Shown here one piece after another: positions 45,156-56,073 of a stretch of DNA of 64,000 nt. The first letter of the stretch is position 1. Each line of letters begins with the position of its first letter. The stretch spans positions 4,588,001 through 4,652,000 of the forward strand of contig CP170506.1 of the NCBI GenBank assembly GCA_042691655.1, written 5' to 3'. A program made the position numbers and the translations under genes. The notes beneath the pieces are model-generated. The model saw only the letters and a program-made list of their open reading frames with translations. It searched no databases and was not told the DNA's origin. This stretch comes from UBA695 sp042691655. GTDB taxonomy: Bacteria; Verrucomicrobiota; Verrucomicrobiia; Chthoniobacterales; Chthoniobacteraceae.

Positions 45156-46220
45156 CTAGAAAACCATGGGCAGCCCCTCGGTCATCACAGCGATGCGCTT
45201 TTCCAAACCCTGCGCCTTGGCGGCGGCGGCGAGGCGCTGGAGCGGCTCCTCGGGCGGTTCGTAGCTAAGCCGGAAAGTGCCGTAGTGCATCGGCACCATC
45301 CATTTCGCGCCGAGGTCCTGGAAGGCTTGCAGGGCTTCCTCGGGGTTCATGTGAACCTGGCGGCCGCTGGGCGGGTCGTACGCGCCGATGGGCAGAAGCG
45401 CGATGTCGATTTTGAAGCGCTCGCCAATTTCCTTGAAGCCGTCGAAAAAGGCGGTGTCGCCGCAATGGAAAATGGTCCGTCCGTCGACCTCGATGATGTA
45501 GCCGCCGAAGCCCCGGTGCGAATCGTGGAGCATCCGCGCGCCCCAGTGGCGGCAGGGCGTGAGCGTGATCCGGGCCGGGCCGCGCTGGAAGCAATCCCAG
45601 TAATCCAGCTCGTGTACGCTTTTGAAGCCGAGGTCGTGGACCAGGTTGCCGACTTTGAAGGGGACGACGATGGGCTGTTTTTCGGCGACTTTGCGCAGGG
45701 TGCGGCGGTCGAGGTGGTCGAAATGGGCGTGGGTGACTAGCACCAAGTCGATGCCGGGCAGGTCGTCGATGTCAAAGGCCGGGTTGCGCAGGCGCTTAAT
45801 TCCCTTGAGCCATTTGGCCCAGATGGGGTCCACGAGGAGGTTGGCCTTGGGCGTCTGGACGAGGAAAGAGGAGTGGCCCACCCACGTGAGGCCGATCTCG
45901 CCCGCCTTGAGTTTCGGGAACCGGGGCGCGGCCTTGGGCTTGCGCGGGCCGGTGCGTTTGGTGAAAAGGGAGGGGATTAAAACTTCCGTAACGAAGTTGC
46001 GCTTAGCCCAGCCCTGCGCCGGTTTGAGGCCCACTTTGCGCGCGGCAGCCGCTGGCTTGCGTTCGCCGGACTCCCGCGTTTTTTTGCGGAGGGGACTGCT
46101 CGCTTCGTGCTCGGATGATAATTGTTTGTCCACGGATACGGAGCATTGTAAGCCGAAATGCCCCGAAATCAAAGCCCGCCCCCGCGGATTGTTTTTCCCC
46201 GGGGAATGCCCCACGGTCAA
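45156..46220 (-). CDS. MBL-fold metal-dependent hydrolase (NAPE-PLD/UlaG-like), 354 aa
   Basis: The metallo-beta-lactamase motif THAHFDHLDRRTL (HxHxDH) is clear, followed by LTPCRHWGARMLHDSHRGFGGY, IFHCGDTAFFDGF and VPMHYGTFRLSYEPPEEPL. The W-G-x-R-x8-R-G-F-GGY pattern is typical of the NAPE-phospholipase D-like branch, which can act on lipids or other phosphodiesters. The first about 70 residues are Arg/Lys-rich and not conserved, so the true start may be internal, for example a GTG near 46130. A role in phospholipid turnover is possible but not proven. The following 46221-46572 contains no gene I can support. Confidence 0.8.
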   Translation of the reverse strand: MTVGHSPGKNNPRGRALISGHFGLQCSVSVDKQLSSEHEASSPLRKKTRESGERKPAAAARKVGLKPAQGWAKRNFVTEVLIPSLFTKRTGPRKPKAAPRFPKLKAGEIGLTWVGHSSFLVQTPKANLLVDPIWAKWLKGIKRLRNPAFDIDDLPGIDLVLVTHAHFDHLDRRTLRKVAEKQPIVVPFKVGNLVHDLGFKSVHELDYWDCFQRGPARITLTPCRHWGARMLHDSHRGFGGYIIEVDGRTIFHCGDTAFFDGFKEIGERFKIDIALLPIGAYDPPSGRQVHMNPEEALQAFQDLGAKWMVPMHYGTFRLSYEPPEEPLQRLAAAAKAQGLEKRIAVMTEGLPMVF

Positions 46221-46572
46221 CGGCCATGCAACTTTGGGACAGCGGGCGGTGGCGGGCGCGCTGCTGCTGCCTTGGAAATAGCGATTGCGTTGTGCGTCAA
46301 AGTTTGCGCGGAAGTTTCAGCTATTAGCAAAACTTTCAATTTAATATTTACGCTTTAAGCGATGTGTGAGAGGCTCAGCGCCTTTCTGGTCTGTCGGCTT
46401 TTTTTCGCGTGGGGAATCGGTGATGGAAAGCAACATGACGTGGCGAATCCATCGGCCATCCCAAACGAGTTAACGCGCGATCAAGGCGTCCCGGCATCCC
46501 GAAAAAATGCAGCGCCCGTTTTTAAACCCCGGCCCATGAACCCCGGGGATTTACAACCAACTGAAAATTAAT

Positions 46573-49536
<2,964 letters not shown>

Positions 49537-49579
49537 TCGCGCTAAGAAAGATCAAGGCATACTGATCAACTCAGTTGAA

Positions 49580-49613
49580 AGGCCGTTCGGAGCAATCCGG
49601 ACGGCCTTTTTTT
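49580..49613 (+). terminator. Rho-independent terminator after ppdK
   Basis: AGGCCGT-CGG pairs with CCG-ACGGCCT around AGCAAT, followed by seven T. Confidence 0.9.
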
Positions 49614-49631
49614 GTGCCGTTTTTTAGGATT

Positions 49632-49660
49632 CACCACAGAGGACACGGAGAGCACGGAGG
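49632..49660. repeat. CACAGAGGACACGGAG dispersed repeat
   Basis: It is the reverse complement of 35113-35149. It is intergenic, non-coding, and begins a 600-bp run of repeats that separates ppdK from the XRE gene. Confidence 0.6.
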
Positions 49661-49678
49661 GGGGAAAGAGGATTATTT

Positions 49679-49754
49679 TCACGCAAAGGCGCAAAGCCGC
49701 AAAGAAGACAAAGGCAAGCGTTTCCGTTCTTTGCGCCTTTGCGGCTTTGCGTGA
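49679..49754. repeat. CGCAAAG tandem hairpin repeat
   Basis: A left arm of TCACGCAAAGGCGCAAAGCC type heptamers pairs with TTCTTTGCGCC...TTTGCGTGA across a 20-nt loop. The same design is at 54362-54435 and half a copy is at 63036-63054. Confidence 0.75.
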
Positions 49755-49780
49755 GACCACTGCCTTTTTTCCTCGTTCCT

Positions 49781-49880
49781 CGTGCCCAAATGGAGTTTGG
49801 GAACGAGGGCAGAAAAAGACGCGGAGGATCGGCGACCCTCCGCGTCTGTCCGCGTTTGGGTGCGGGCTTCCTACGGGCAA
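49781..49880 (+). repeat. 100-bp direct repeat, copy 1
   Basis: It is 97 of 100 bases identical to 50093-50192. Within it GACGCGGAGG pairs with CCTCCGCGTC, forming a hairpin. The antisense frame (for example CPRSQTPFGH) is not a gene; it is the same in both copies. Confidence 0.85.
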
Positions 49881-49975
49881 ATGGAATAGTCACATTATGC
49901 CGCAGTTGATGGATGTGCGGAACGGCGTATTGGGCCGTGAAATGCACTTTCCCCACGTTTTTCTTCTCACTTCCT

Positions 49976-50001
49976 CGTTACGAATCTCCAGATTCGTAAC
50001 G
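49976..50001. repeat. CGTTACGAATC palindromic hairpin repeat
   Basis: It is a 26-bp near-perfect palindrome with CGTTACGAATCT at one end and AGATTCGTAACG at the other. Copies occur at 50553-50578 and 63170-63195. Confidence 0.8.
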
Positions 50002-50092
50002 CACCCTGTCTTGGAATCTCCGATTCCCCACTCCACCGTTCCTAGGCGTTCAATTCCCTTTATTTTCGGCAATCGAGTTGCCGGTTCACTAG

Positions 50093-50192
50093 CGTGCCCA
50101 AATGGAGATTGGGAACGAGGGCAGAAAAAGACGCGGAGGATCGGCGACCCACCGCGTCGGTCCGCGTTTGGGTGCGGGCTTCCTACGGGCAA
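50093..50192 (+). repeat. 100-bp direct repeat, copy 2
   Basis: It matches 49781-49880 with three substitutions, one of which weakens the internal hairpin. It ends 12 bp before the first XRE operator. Confidence 0.85.
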
Positions 50193-50203
50193 GATTTACT
50201 GAT

Positions 50204-50219
50204 GTGCCACCAGTAGCAC
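50204..50219 (+). promoter_or_regulatory. Putative XRE operator O1
   Basis: GTGCCACCAGTAGCAC is an imperfect palindrome, 14 of 16 identical to O2, placed 46 bp before it. Two like sites just before an HTH gene suggest autoregulation. Confidence 0.55.
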
Positions 50220-50249
50220 CATTTCAATCGAAAAATTCGGCACAGTCAA

Positions 50250-50265
50250 GTGCCAACAGTGGCAC
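50250..50265 (+). promoter_or_regulatory. Putative XRE operator O2
   Basis: GTGCCAACAGTGGCAC has GTGCC/GGCAC inverted arms and ends 2 bp before the ATG of the XRE gene. Binding here would block translation or transcription start. Confidence 0.55.
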
Positions 50266-50267
50266 AT

Positions 50268-50540
50268 ATGAGCGCTTCATTCTCTCAACCAATCCGAAAT
50301 GTCATTGGACCTAAGATCCAAAAACTTCGTCAGGCCAAGGGGTGGTCACAGATAGAATTGGTGGGAAAACTTCAACTCGGTGGTTGGGACATCGAGCGAA
50401 CCGTTCTGACCAAAATTGAAAATGGTCACCGGTGCATTACAGATTATGAGCTTATCTTGATCGCCAAGGTCCTCGGCGTAACCCTGAATGATTTACTGCC
50501 ACGGCCGCTTGGAGATTTGGCCCAGCTCTTCAAAAGATAA
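50268..50540 (+). CDS. XRE-family helix-turn-helix regulator, 90 aa
   Basis: The protein is a single HTH domain: IGPKIQKLRQAKGWSQIELVGKLQLGG, then VLTKIENGHRCITDYELILIAKVLGVTLNDLL, which is the Cro/CI fold with the recognition helix around TVLTKIENG. I chose ATG 50268; a GTG at 50250 is in frame but would start inside the operator. It sits alone in repeat-rich DNA, with no partner toxin visible. It may control itself through the two upstream palindromes. The target genes are unknown. Confidence 0.85.
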   Translation: MSASFSQPIRNVIGPKIQKLRQAKGWSQIELVGKLQLGGWDIERTVLTKIENGHRCITDYELILIAKVLGVTLNDLLPRPLGDLAQLFKR

Positions 50541-50552
50541 CTTTTTTTGCCT

Positions 50553-50578
50553 CGTTACGAATCTCCAGATTCGTAACG
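50553..50578. repeat. CGTTACGAATC palindromic hairpin repeat
   Basis: It is identical to the copy at 49976-50001 and follows the XRE gene stop by 12 bp, where it could end transcription. Confidence 0.8.
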
Positions 50579-50640
50579 TCTCTTGCCTTGGAAACTCTGA
50601 TACTAGGTATAACACCATTTTTACAGTTACTTAGGGGCAC

Positions 50641-50692
50641 CTCAGGAAAAAACAGAAATTCTTTTCTTTTCCTGAGTTCCTGAGTTCCTGAT
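50641..50692. repeat. CTCAGGAA hairpin repeat
   Basis: CTCAGGAAAA pairs with TTTTCCTGAG, followed by a second TTCCTGAT arm. It is the same family as 41367-41423. It lies between the XRE and maf genes. Confidence 0.65.
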
Positions 50693-50723
50693 AAAAACCA
50701 AAGTGATCGTATAACTGGTACCA

Positions 50724-51293
50724 TTACGCCTGCGGAAATTCCCGCAGCATCCGCCCGAGCGCCTCCATCGGCAGGCCGATCACGTTCGTGCGCGAGCCCT
50801 CGATGGTTTCCACGATGCTCTCGTCGCTGTCGTCCTGGGCCGCGTAGGCGCCCGCTTTGTCGAGCGGGTTGATCCGCGCCAGGTAACGGCGCAGGCCCGC
50901 TTCGTCGAGCGTGCGGAATTTCACTCGGCTCATCTCCACCAGCGCGCGGCTGGTGGCCGGGGTGGCGCGCTCGGCCCAGACGGCGGTGTAGACCTCGTGG
51001 ATGCGCCCGTTGAGGCGCGAAATCATCTCGAAAGCGGCCTCCATATCAGCCGGTTTGCCGAGGCTGGCCCCGTCGAGCGCCACGAGCGTGTCCACGCCCA
51101 CGACGATTTCCGACGGGTTCTTTTTCGAAATATGGAGCGCCTTTTGCTGGGCGTTGAAAAGCGTGATCTCGGCCACGTCCAGGTCCGGCGGCATGATCTC
51201 ATCGACGTCAGCTGGCTCCACGCGGAAGCAATAGCCGAATTCGGTGAGAAGCTGGCGGCGGCGGGGCGAAGCGGAGGCTAAAACAAGGTTCAT
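50724..51293 (-). CDS. maf: Maf-like nucleoside triphosphate pyrophosphatase, 189 aa
   Basis: It hydrolyses dTTP, UTP or modified nucleotides. The N-terminal LVLASASPRRRQLL is the family signature. VGVDTLVALDGASLGKP gives the catalytic Asp region, and DKAGAYAAQDDSDESIVETIEGSRTNVIGLP the conserved C-terminal part. Length is normal. Its ATG overlaps the mlaD stop by four bases (51290-51293), so it is the last gene of the mlaE-F-D operon. A role in nucleotide clean-up is inferred from family; the link to Mla is only co-transcription. Confidence 0.93.
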   Translation of the reverse strand: MNLVLASASPRRRQLLTEFGYCFRVEPADVDEIMPPDLDVAEITLFNAQQKALHISKKNPSEIVVGVDTLVALDGASLGKPADMEAAFEMISRLNGRIHEVYTAVWAERATPATSRALVEMSRVKFRTLDEAGLRRYLARINPLDKAGAYAAQDDSDESIVETIEGSRTNVIGLPMEALGRMLREFPQA

Positions 51294-52267
51294 CGGGACT
51301 TCTTGGAAGCCGCCGGAGCGGCATTCGCGGTGGCGGGGACGGGAGTCGGCGCGTTGTCGCGGTAGAAGAGCACCCCGTGGCGGCGGATGTTGTAGATCAC
51401 CGCGCGCAGGTCGTCGGCCACCTGGCCGTTGCCAAGCAGCATCGGGATCGCCCCATGGCCGTTCTGCGCCTGGTTGAGCACGCCCTGGCCTACTTTGACG
51501 ATGCCGCGCACGTCGGTCACGACCCCGCGCACATCGGTGGCGGCCCCGTTGATGGTCACCATGGCCGCCTTCGCCTCGGAGAACGTCTCCTTTGCGCTGT
51601 CAACCGCCGAGAGGGCTCCGCCGATCACGCCGTCGATTTTGGTCGAGGCCTGGGCCAGGTTGTCGCTGGTGGTTTTGATATTCGCGAAGGAGGCTTGCAG
51701 ATTCTTCATGTTCTCGTCGTTGAGCGCGCCGGTGCGGACCTGCGTCAGGACGTCGGTCATTTCATCCAGCGCCACGCCGAGCTTCTTCATGTTCTTTTCG
51801 CCCTGGCTGGCCAGTTCGTTGAAATCCGTCACCGGGGTGCCGCGCACTTTCGAGCCCGCGACGATCACGTTGTCGTCCTTCGGTTCAAATTTCTCGTAAT
51901 CGAACCCCGTGGGCAGGCCCACCATTACCGAGGTGTCGCCCATCAGGCCGGATTTGCCGATCATGAAAAAGCAGCCCTTGGGCAGCCGGATGTCGCTGCG
52001 GATTTTCAGCTTCACCGGGATGATGCCGATCTGCCCGGGCATGGCCTTCGGCGCGTCGGCCACCACGCCGATGCGCGCGCCGGAGAGCTGCACGTCGGCG
52101 TTTTTGACGAGCCCGCTGGCGTTGGGGAACTCGACGGTGATTTCGTAGGTGTCGGAAAGGCCCTGCCCGACGCGGCCAAACTGAACGGCCATCGCGCCGA
52201 TGATGACGAGGCCGATCAGCACAAAGAGGCCGACCTTGGTTTCGAGACTTTTTTGATCGTTAGCCAT
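51290..52267 (-). CDS. mlaD: MCE-domain lipid transport protein MlaD-like, 325 aa
   Basis: An N-terminal anchor (VGLFVLIGLVIIGAMAVQFG) is followed by one MCE domain of about 100 residues (YEITVEFPNASGLVKNADVQLSGARIGVV) and a helical C-terminal region (NMKKLGVALDEMTDVL, NLAQASTKIDGVIGGALSAV) that should form the periplasmic needle or tunnel. MlaD proteins bind phospholipids and link the inner-membrane ABC complex to the periplasmic carrier. It is the third gene of the mlaE-F-D operon. A Pro/Ala-rich tail ends the protein. Confidence 0.9.
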   Translation of the reverse strand: MANDQKSLETKVGLFVLIGLVIIGAMAVQFGRVGQGLSDTYEITVEFPNASGLVKNADVQLSGARIGVVADAPKAMPGQIGIIPVKLKIRSDIRLPKGCFFMIGKSGLMGDTSVMVGLPTGFDYEKFEPKDDNVIVAGSKVRGTPVTDFNELASQGEKNMKKLGVALDEMTDVLTQVRTGALNDENMKNLQASFANIKTTSDNLAQASTKIDGVIGGALSAVDSAKETFSEAKAAMVTINGAATDVRGVVTDVRGIVKVGQGVLNQAQNGHGAIPMLLGNGQVADDLRAVIYNIRRHGVLFYRDNAPTPVPATANAAPAASKKSR

Positions 52268-52288
52268 GGGAATAAAGGAAAATGTTTT

Positions 52289-53050
52289 TTAGTCCGAGTC
52301 GCCGGAACGGCCCTCGATGAAGTCCTGGATGAGCGGGTCGGGCGAGGCGACGAGCTCGCAGTAGGCCCCGTGAAAGTAGATGGACCCCTCGTGCAGGAAT
52401 GCCACACTGTCGGCCACGTGGCCCGCGCACTTCATGTCGTGCGTGACGACCACCGACGTAATGCCGAAGCGCTTCTGCGTGCGGCGAATGAGATGGTTGA
52501 TCGAGTCCGACACCACCGGATCGAGGCCCGCCGTCGGCTCGTCGTAGAGCACGCAGTTCGGGTGGGTGATGATGACGCGGGCCAGGGCCACGCGTTTTTT
52601 CATGCCGCCGGAGAGGTTCACCGGAAGCTTCTCCTCGTGGCCGGTCAAGTCCACTGATTCGAGCGCCTCGGCCACCTTGTCGCGGATGATTTTCGGGTTG
52701 CGCTCCCCGGCTTCGCGCAGGGGGAAGGCGACGTTTTCCGCCACCGTCATCGCGTCGAAAAGGGCGCAGCCCTGGAACATCATGCCGATGGTCTTGCGGA
52801 TGGGCAGCAGCTCGCGCTCTTTGAGGCCCACGATCTGGCGGCCTTCGATAAAGACCTGGCCCTCGGTGGGCGTCATGAGGCCGATCAAGTGCTTTAAAAA
52901 GACGCTCTTGCCGCTGCCGGAGCGGCCCAGGATCACCAGCGTTTCGCCTTCGGAGACCTCCAGATCCACGCCGCGCAGGATTTGCTGGGTGCCGATCGTC
53001 TTGGTCAGCCCCACCACGGAAAGCATGCTTTGTTGGGCGGTCGTCGTCAT
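52289..53050 (-). CDS. mlaF: Mla-type ABC transporter ATPase, 253 aa
   Basis: Walker A is GRSGSGKSVFLKHLIG, the signature is NLSGGMKKRVALARV and Walker B is CVLYDEPTAGLDP; the H-loop is VTHDM. The order and neighbours fit MlaF/Ttg2A, which powers retrograde or anterograde phospholipid movement across the periplasm. The start overlaps the permease stop by four bases. The 21-bp gap to mlaD supports an operon. Confidence 0.93.
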   Translation of the reverse strand: MTTTAQQSMLSVVGLTKTIGTQQILRGVDLEVSEGETLVILGRSGSGKSVFLKHLIGLMTPTEGQVFIEGRQIVGLKERELLPIRKTIGMMFQGCALFDAMTVAENVAFPLREAGERNPKIIRDKVAEALESVDLTGHEEKLPVNLSGGMKKRVALARVIITHPNCVLYDEPTAGLDPVVSDSINHLIRRTQKRFGITSVVVTHDMKCAGHVADSVAFLHEGSIYFHGAYCELVASPDPLIQDFIEGRSGDSD

Positions 53051-53850
53051 ACTCCGGCGGGGAAGAAAACGTTAAGGATCATCGTGAGGAAAAAGTTCGC
53101 GATCAGGATGGCCAGCGAACCGATCACCACGGATTGCGTGGTCGCGTAACCGACGCCGACGGCCCCTTCCTTGGATTTGAGGCCCTCGTTGCAGGCGATG
53201 AAAACGATCATGATGCCAAAGACGAAGCCCTTGGTCAGCGTGATCTCCACATCGCGCATGGCCGTGAATTTCTCCATGTAATTCACGTAATAGACCTCCG
53301 CCACGCCCATCATGTGAACGGCGACGAATTGGCCCGCCTGGATGCCGATCCAGACGCATTCGGCCACGAGGATCGGCATGGAAATCATCAGCGCCACCAT
53401 CCGGGGCACCACGAGGTAATCCACCGGGTGAACGCCCAGGGAGCGCAGAGCATCGACCTGTTCGGTCACTTTCATCGTGCCGATCTCAGCCGACATCGCG
53501 GCCCCCACCCGGCCCGCCACCATCAGGCCCGTGAGCACGGGGCCGAGTTCGCGGAACATCGAGACGGAGACGACCGCACCCACCGCCGTTTCCATCGAGA
53601 GCCGGTGAAATTGGAAATACGTCTGGGCGGCAAAGACCATCCCGGTGAAGGCCCCGGTGACGATCACGACGAGCTGCGAGCGGTAGCCCACCTCCATCAA
53701 CTGTTCCAGGACGAGCTTCCAGCGGATGGGCTTGGTCACAAGGGAGCGCGCGGTTTCGAGCACCAGGGACATCAGTTCGCCCAGGTAACCCAAAAACGCG
53801 AGGACGGTGGAACCGATGAAACGCGACAGGAGCATGAAGCTGCGCATCAT
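53047..53850 (-). CDS. mlaE: Mla-type ABC transporter permease, 267 aa
   Basis: I chose the ATG pair at 53850 (MMRSFMLLSRFIGSTVLAFL). A start at 53997 would overlap the divergent HIT gene. The protein has the five or six helices of the MlaE/Ttg2B family and the characteristic FRELGPVLTGLMVAGRVGAAMSAEIGTMKVTEQVDALRSLGVHP coupling region. It is the first gene of the operon mlaE-mlaF-mlaD-maf. The periplasmic MlaC and outer-membrane MlaA components are not in the window. Confidence 0.93.
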   Translation of the reverse strand: MMRSFMLLSRFIGSTVLAFLGYLGELMSLVLETARSLVTKPIRWKLVLEQLMEVGYRSQLVVIVTGAFTGMVFAAQTYFQFHRLSMETAVGAVVSVSMFRELGPVLTGLMVAGRVGAAMSAEIGTMKVTEQVDALRSLGVHPVDYLVVPRMVALMISMPILVAECVWIGIQAGQFVAVHMMGVAEVYYVNYMEKFTAMRDVEITLTKGFVFGIMIVFIACNEGLKSKEGAVGVGYATTQSVVIGSLAILIANFFLTMILNVFFPAGV

Positions 53851-53950
53851 AAGCCGTGAAATTCGCCCCGTCCAGTGATCCCGGCAAAATTGGCCCAGCC
53901 TTTTGCCTTCAGTTCCCCCGCGAGGCGGGTGTACGCTTGCGCCCTTTCCT

Positions 53951-54289
53951 ATGACTATCTTTGAAAAAATAGCCGCGCGAGAGATCCCGGCGGACATTGT
54001 TTACGAGGAGGAGGATTTCTTCGCCTTCAGGGACATCACCCCACAGGCTCCCGTGCATGTGCTGATCGTTCCCAAGCGGGTCATCCCGGGGATCAGCGGC
54101 AGCCAGCCCGGCGATGCCGAGCTGATGGGCAAAATGCTCGTGGCGACGCCCAAGATCGCCCGGCTGCTCGGCGTATTTGAAGGCGGCTACCGCCTGGTCA
54201 TCAACCACGGCAAAGACGCCGGGGAAACCGTTCCCCACCTGCACATCCACCTGCTCGGCGGCCGAGCGCTGGGTTGGCCCCCGGGCTAG
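53951..54289 (+). CDS. HIT family hydrolase, 112 aa
   Basis: The histidine triad reads ETVPHLHIHLLGG (HxHxH) near residue 95, preceded by HVLIVPKRVIPGI and GYRLVINHGKDAGE. It is the HinT-like branch, which hydrolyses nucleoside phosphoramidates and similar compounds. The ATG at 53951 was chosen over 53903 because MTIFEKIAAREIPADIVYE is the family's N-terminus. It is monocistronic, diverging from mlaE, and is followed by a hairpin repeat. Confidence 0.92.
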   Translation: MTIFEKIAAREIPADIVYEEEDFFAFRDITPQAPVHVLIVPKRVIPGISGSQPGDAELMGKMLVATPKIARLLGVFEGGYRLVINHGKDAGETVPHLHIHLLGGRALGWPPG

Positions 54290-54361
54290 GAAGAAGGCCG
54301 ATCCCCATGCCCCGCAGCGGGGGGGCTTCACGCGGCATGAAAAAAGAGGGGAATATTGATA

Positions 54362-54435
54362 CTCACGCAAAGGCGCAAAGGCGCAAAGGCGCAAAGAAAG
54401 GCAGGACTCTTTGCGTCTTTGCGTCTTTGCGTGAG
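54362..54435. repeat. CGCAAAG tandem hairpin repeat
   Basis: Four CGCAAAGG-type heptamer units pair with three TTTGCGTC units across a short loop. It is the same family as 49679-49754. Together with palindromic element B it fills the 455-bp gap 54290-54744, where I see no gene. Confidence 0.75.
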
Positions 54436-54479
54436 CCCTCTGCCTTTTTTATAGGGCACCTATTTTCGGCTTAGGGGAG

Positions 54480-54650
54480 ACTAGGTAGTGTCGTCACGAG
54501 AGCCGCAACGGCATCCACTTTGGCTTTTTGCGCCGTTTTGCAGCTATTTTTGGGTCAGTATTCACCAATATTGCCCTCAAAAATAGCCACAAAACGGCAT
54601 CAAAAATCCTTCGTGGCTGCCATGCGCATCTCGTGACGACACTACCTAGT
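54480..54650 (-). mobile_element. Palindromic MITE-like element, copy B (171 bp)
   Basis: Perfect 22-bp inverted repeats lie at its ends (54480-54501 and 54629-54650; core GTAGTGTCGTCACGAGA). Read on the minus strand, the interior follows copy A at 26335-26494: GGCAGCCACGAAGGATTTTT, a long imperfect stem and an apical CAATATT hairpin. Yet the terminal arms are unrelated to those of copy A and match each other perfectly. It is non-coding and probably moved in trans. Confidence 0.8.
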
Positions 54651-54744
54651 ACCTTGTCTCAAGGATTTCTTCGGAAAGAAGAGAAACGCAGATTTACACA
54701 GGTATAATCTGCGAAAATCTGCGGATAACTCCCCTGTCTTCTTC

Positions 54745-55776
54745 TTAAAAAGCGATCCGCCAGCCCTGCTTCGCAGCTTGGTCGGCGGTGAAGTAAACGC
54801 CGTGGATTTTTAGGCCGTCGCGGTTCACCAGCGTCAGGATGCCGCCGTTCTGCGGCAGCTCCATCCCGCTATCGAGCTGAAATTCCTTGGCTTCCCCCGG
54901 AGTGATGCGCCCCTGGAGTGGCCAGCGCATCTTATTTTCCCCCGTCAGCCGCCAGCCTGCCAGGTCGATGGTCTTTGGGCTGATGTTGAGCAGCGTGGCT
55001 GATTGCCGCGCGGGCTGGTTTGGAGCCGGGTTGACCATCAGGGCCGCGATGCGCACCGTGGATTCGTCGGCGTGCGAGCTTCGTTCGCCGCCCACCACCG
55101 GCGCCAGTAGTTCGCGCGGAAAGACCGGGGCGGGCAGCGCATGGCCGCTTGCGGAGGCGGTGCGCCACGACTGCGACTGGAATTTCAGGAAAATGCCCGT
55201 CCAGCGCTGCTGCCGGGGGTGCTCGATCAAAACGGCCCCATCCTGCCACGGCCCGTCCTGCTCCAGGTGGCACGGGTCGTTGCCCTGGTTCATGTGGACG
55301 TCGTGCAGCCCGCGCGAGGGGTGGAACTTGAAAATGTGGTCGCTCGCTTCGGCCTCCCACGGCTCGCCAAAGACGTACACCCAGCAGCCCGGGTCGTCCA
55401 TGGCCCCGGCGAAAATCCCCTCCAGCACCTCGTTCAAGTCCACGCCCCCCTTTTGCGCCGAGGAGGGCAGCTTCATGAACTGGTCGCGGGGAAACAGGTT
55501 GAGCCGGATATAGTCGAGCGCCAGCCCGCCTGGGCGCTGCTCGATGCGGTGCAGCCCGGGGGAAATGCGGTGCAGGGCCGAGGTAATCGGGTGGCCGAAG
55601 CGCAGCTTGATCAAATACTCCATCTCCGAGGGCTCCAGCATCGAGCGCACGTTGATCGCCGCTCGGTAGAAGACGCCCTCGGCGTCGATCTGGAGCTGAA
55701 AATGGGGGTGGTTCTCCAGGGAAGAACGCGTTGCACAGGGACGGCCCTTCAGAACGGCGTAGGATTTGAGCGGCAT
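54745..55776 (-). CDS. DUF2278 (YukJ-like) protein with C-terminal lamin-tail-like domain, 343 aa
   Basis: I chose the ATG at 55776 (MPLKSYAVLKGRPC), the usual DUF2278 start; 55815 is upstream. Residues 1-215 match DUF2278: SSLENHPHFQLQIDAEG, FYRAAINVRS, GLALDYIRLNLFPRDQF, then GLHDVHMNQGND and QDGAVLIEHP. The last about 100 residues form a beta-sandwich like lamin-tail domains (AALMVNPAPNQPA, LLNISPKTIDLAGWRLTG, PQNGGILTLVNRDGLKIHGV). No signal peptide is visible. Function is unknown; the family occurs in many bacteria as a probable nuclease-associated or stress protein, but I cannot confirm that. Confidence 0.75.
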   Translation of the reverse strand: MPLKSYAVLKGRPCATRSSLENHPHFQLQIDAEGVFYRAAINVRSMLEPSEMEYLIKLRFGHPITSALHRISPGLHRIEQRPGGLALDYIRLNLFPRDQFMKLPSSAQKGGVDLNEVLEGIFAGAMDDPGCWVYVFGEPWEAEASDHIFKFHPSRGLHDVHMNQGNDPCHLEQDGPWQDGAVLIEHPRQQRWTGIFLKFQSQSWRTASASGHALPAPVFPRELLAPVVGGERSSHADESTVRIAALMVNPAPNQPARQSATLLNISPKTIDLAGWRLTGENKMRWPLQGRITPGEAKEFQLDSGMELPQNGGILTLVNRDGLKIHGVYFTADQAAKQGWRIAF

Positions 55777-56073
55777 CGGGGAATGCCCAGAACTTCCCAC
55801 ATGTAACCTACTCAAATCAAGAGCAGTATGGGTTAAACCTGCACTTAATATCGGGGGGTTGCCCCGATAGGCAGCGGATGCGTTTTCTGATCAACTCTCT
55901 CCCGTCGACAGTTTCAGTCATGGACTCGACGCCGGGCGATGGACACGCCCGGAGAGACTGGCGCCTTTAAAGACAATGGAAGTCAGGGGGAGGAAGGAAC
56001 CGCAAGGACTGCGGTCTTTCCTCCCCTTCCTTTTACTGGAAATTTCTTCCCGGTAATGCTGAAATGGGGGCCG

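Noticed and set aside
46362..46571. 69-codon plus frame before ppdK
   Set aside because: No ribosome site or recognisable features; ends right at the ppdK start region.
49566..49580. CAACTCAGTTG before the ppdK terminator as a motif copy
   Set aside because: It lacks the GGAAAGT half and is downstream of the gene.
49679..49754. CGCAAAG heptamers as a CRISPR array
   Set aside because: Units are 7-9 bp without spacers and form a hairpin; no cas genes are present.
49566..50202. Several frames of 100-196 codons in both directions around 49.6-50.2 kb
   Set aside because: They run through hairpin and 100-bp repeats; the same peptide appears from each repeat copy.
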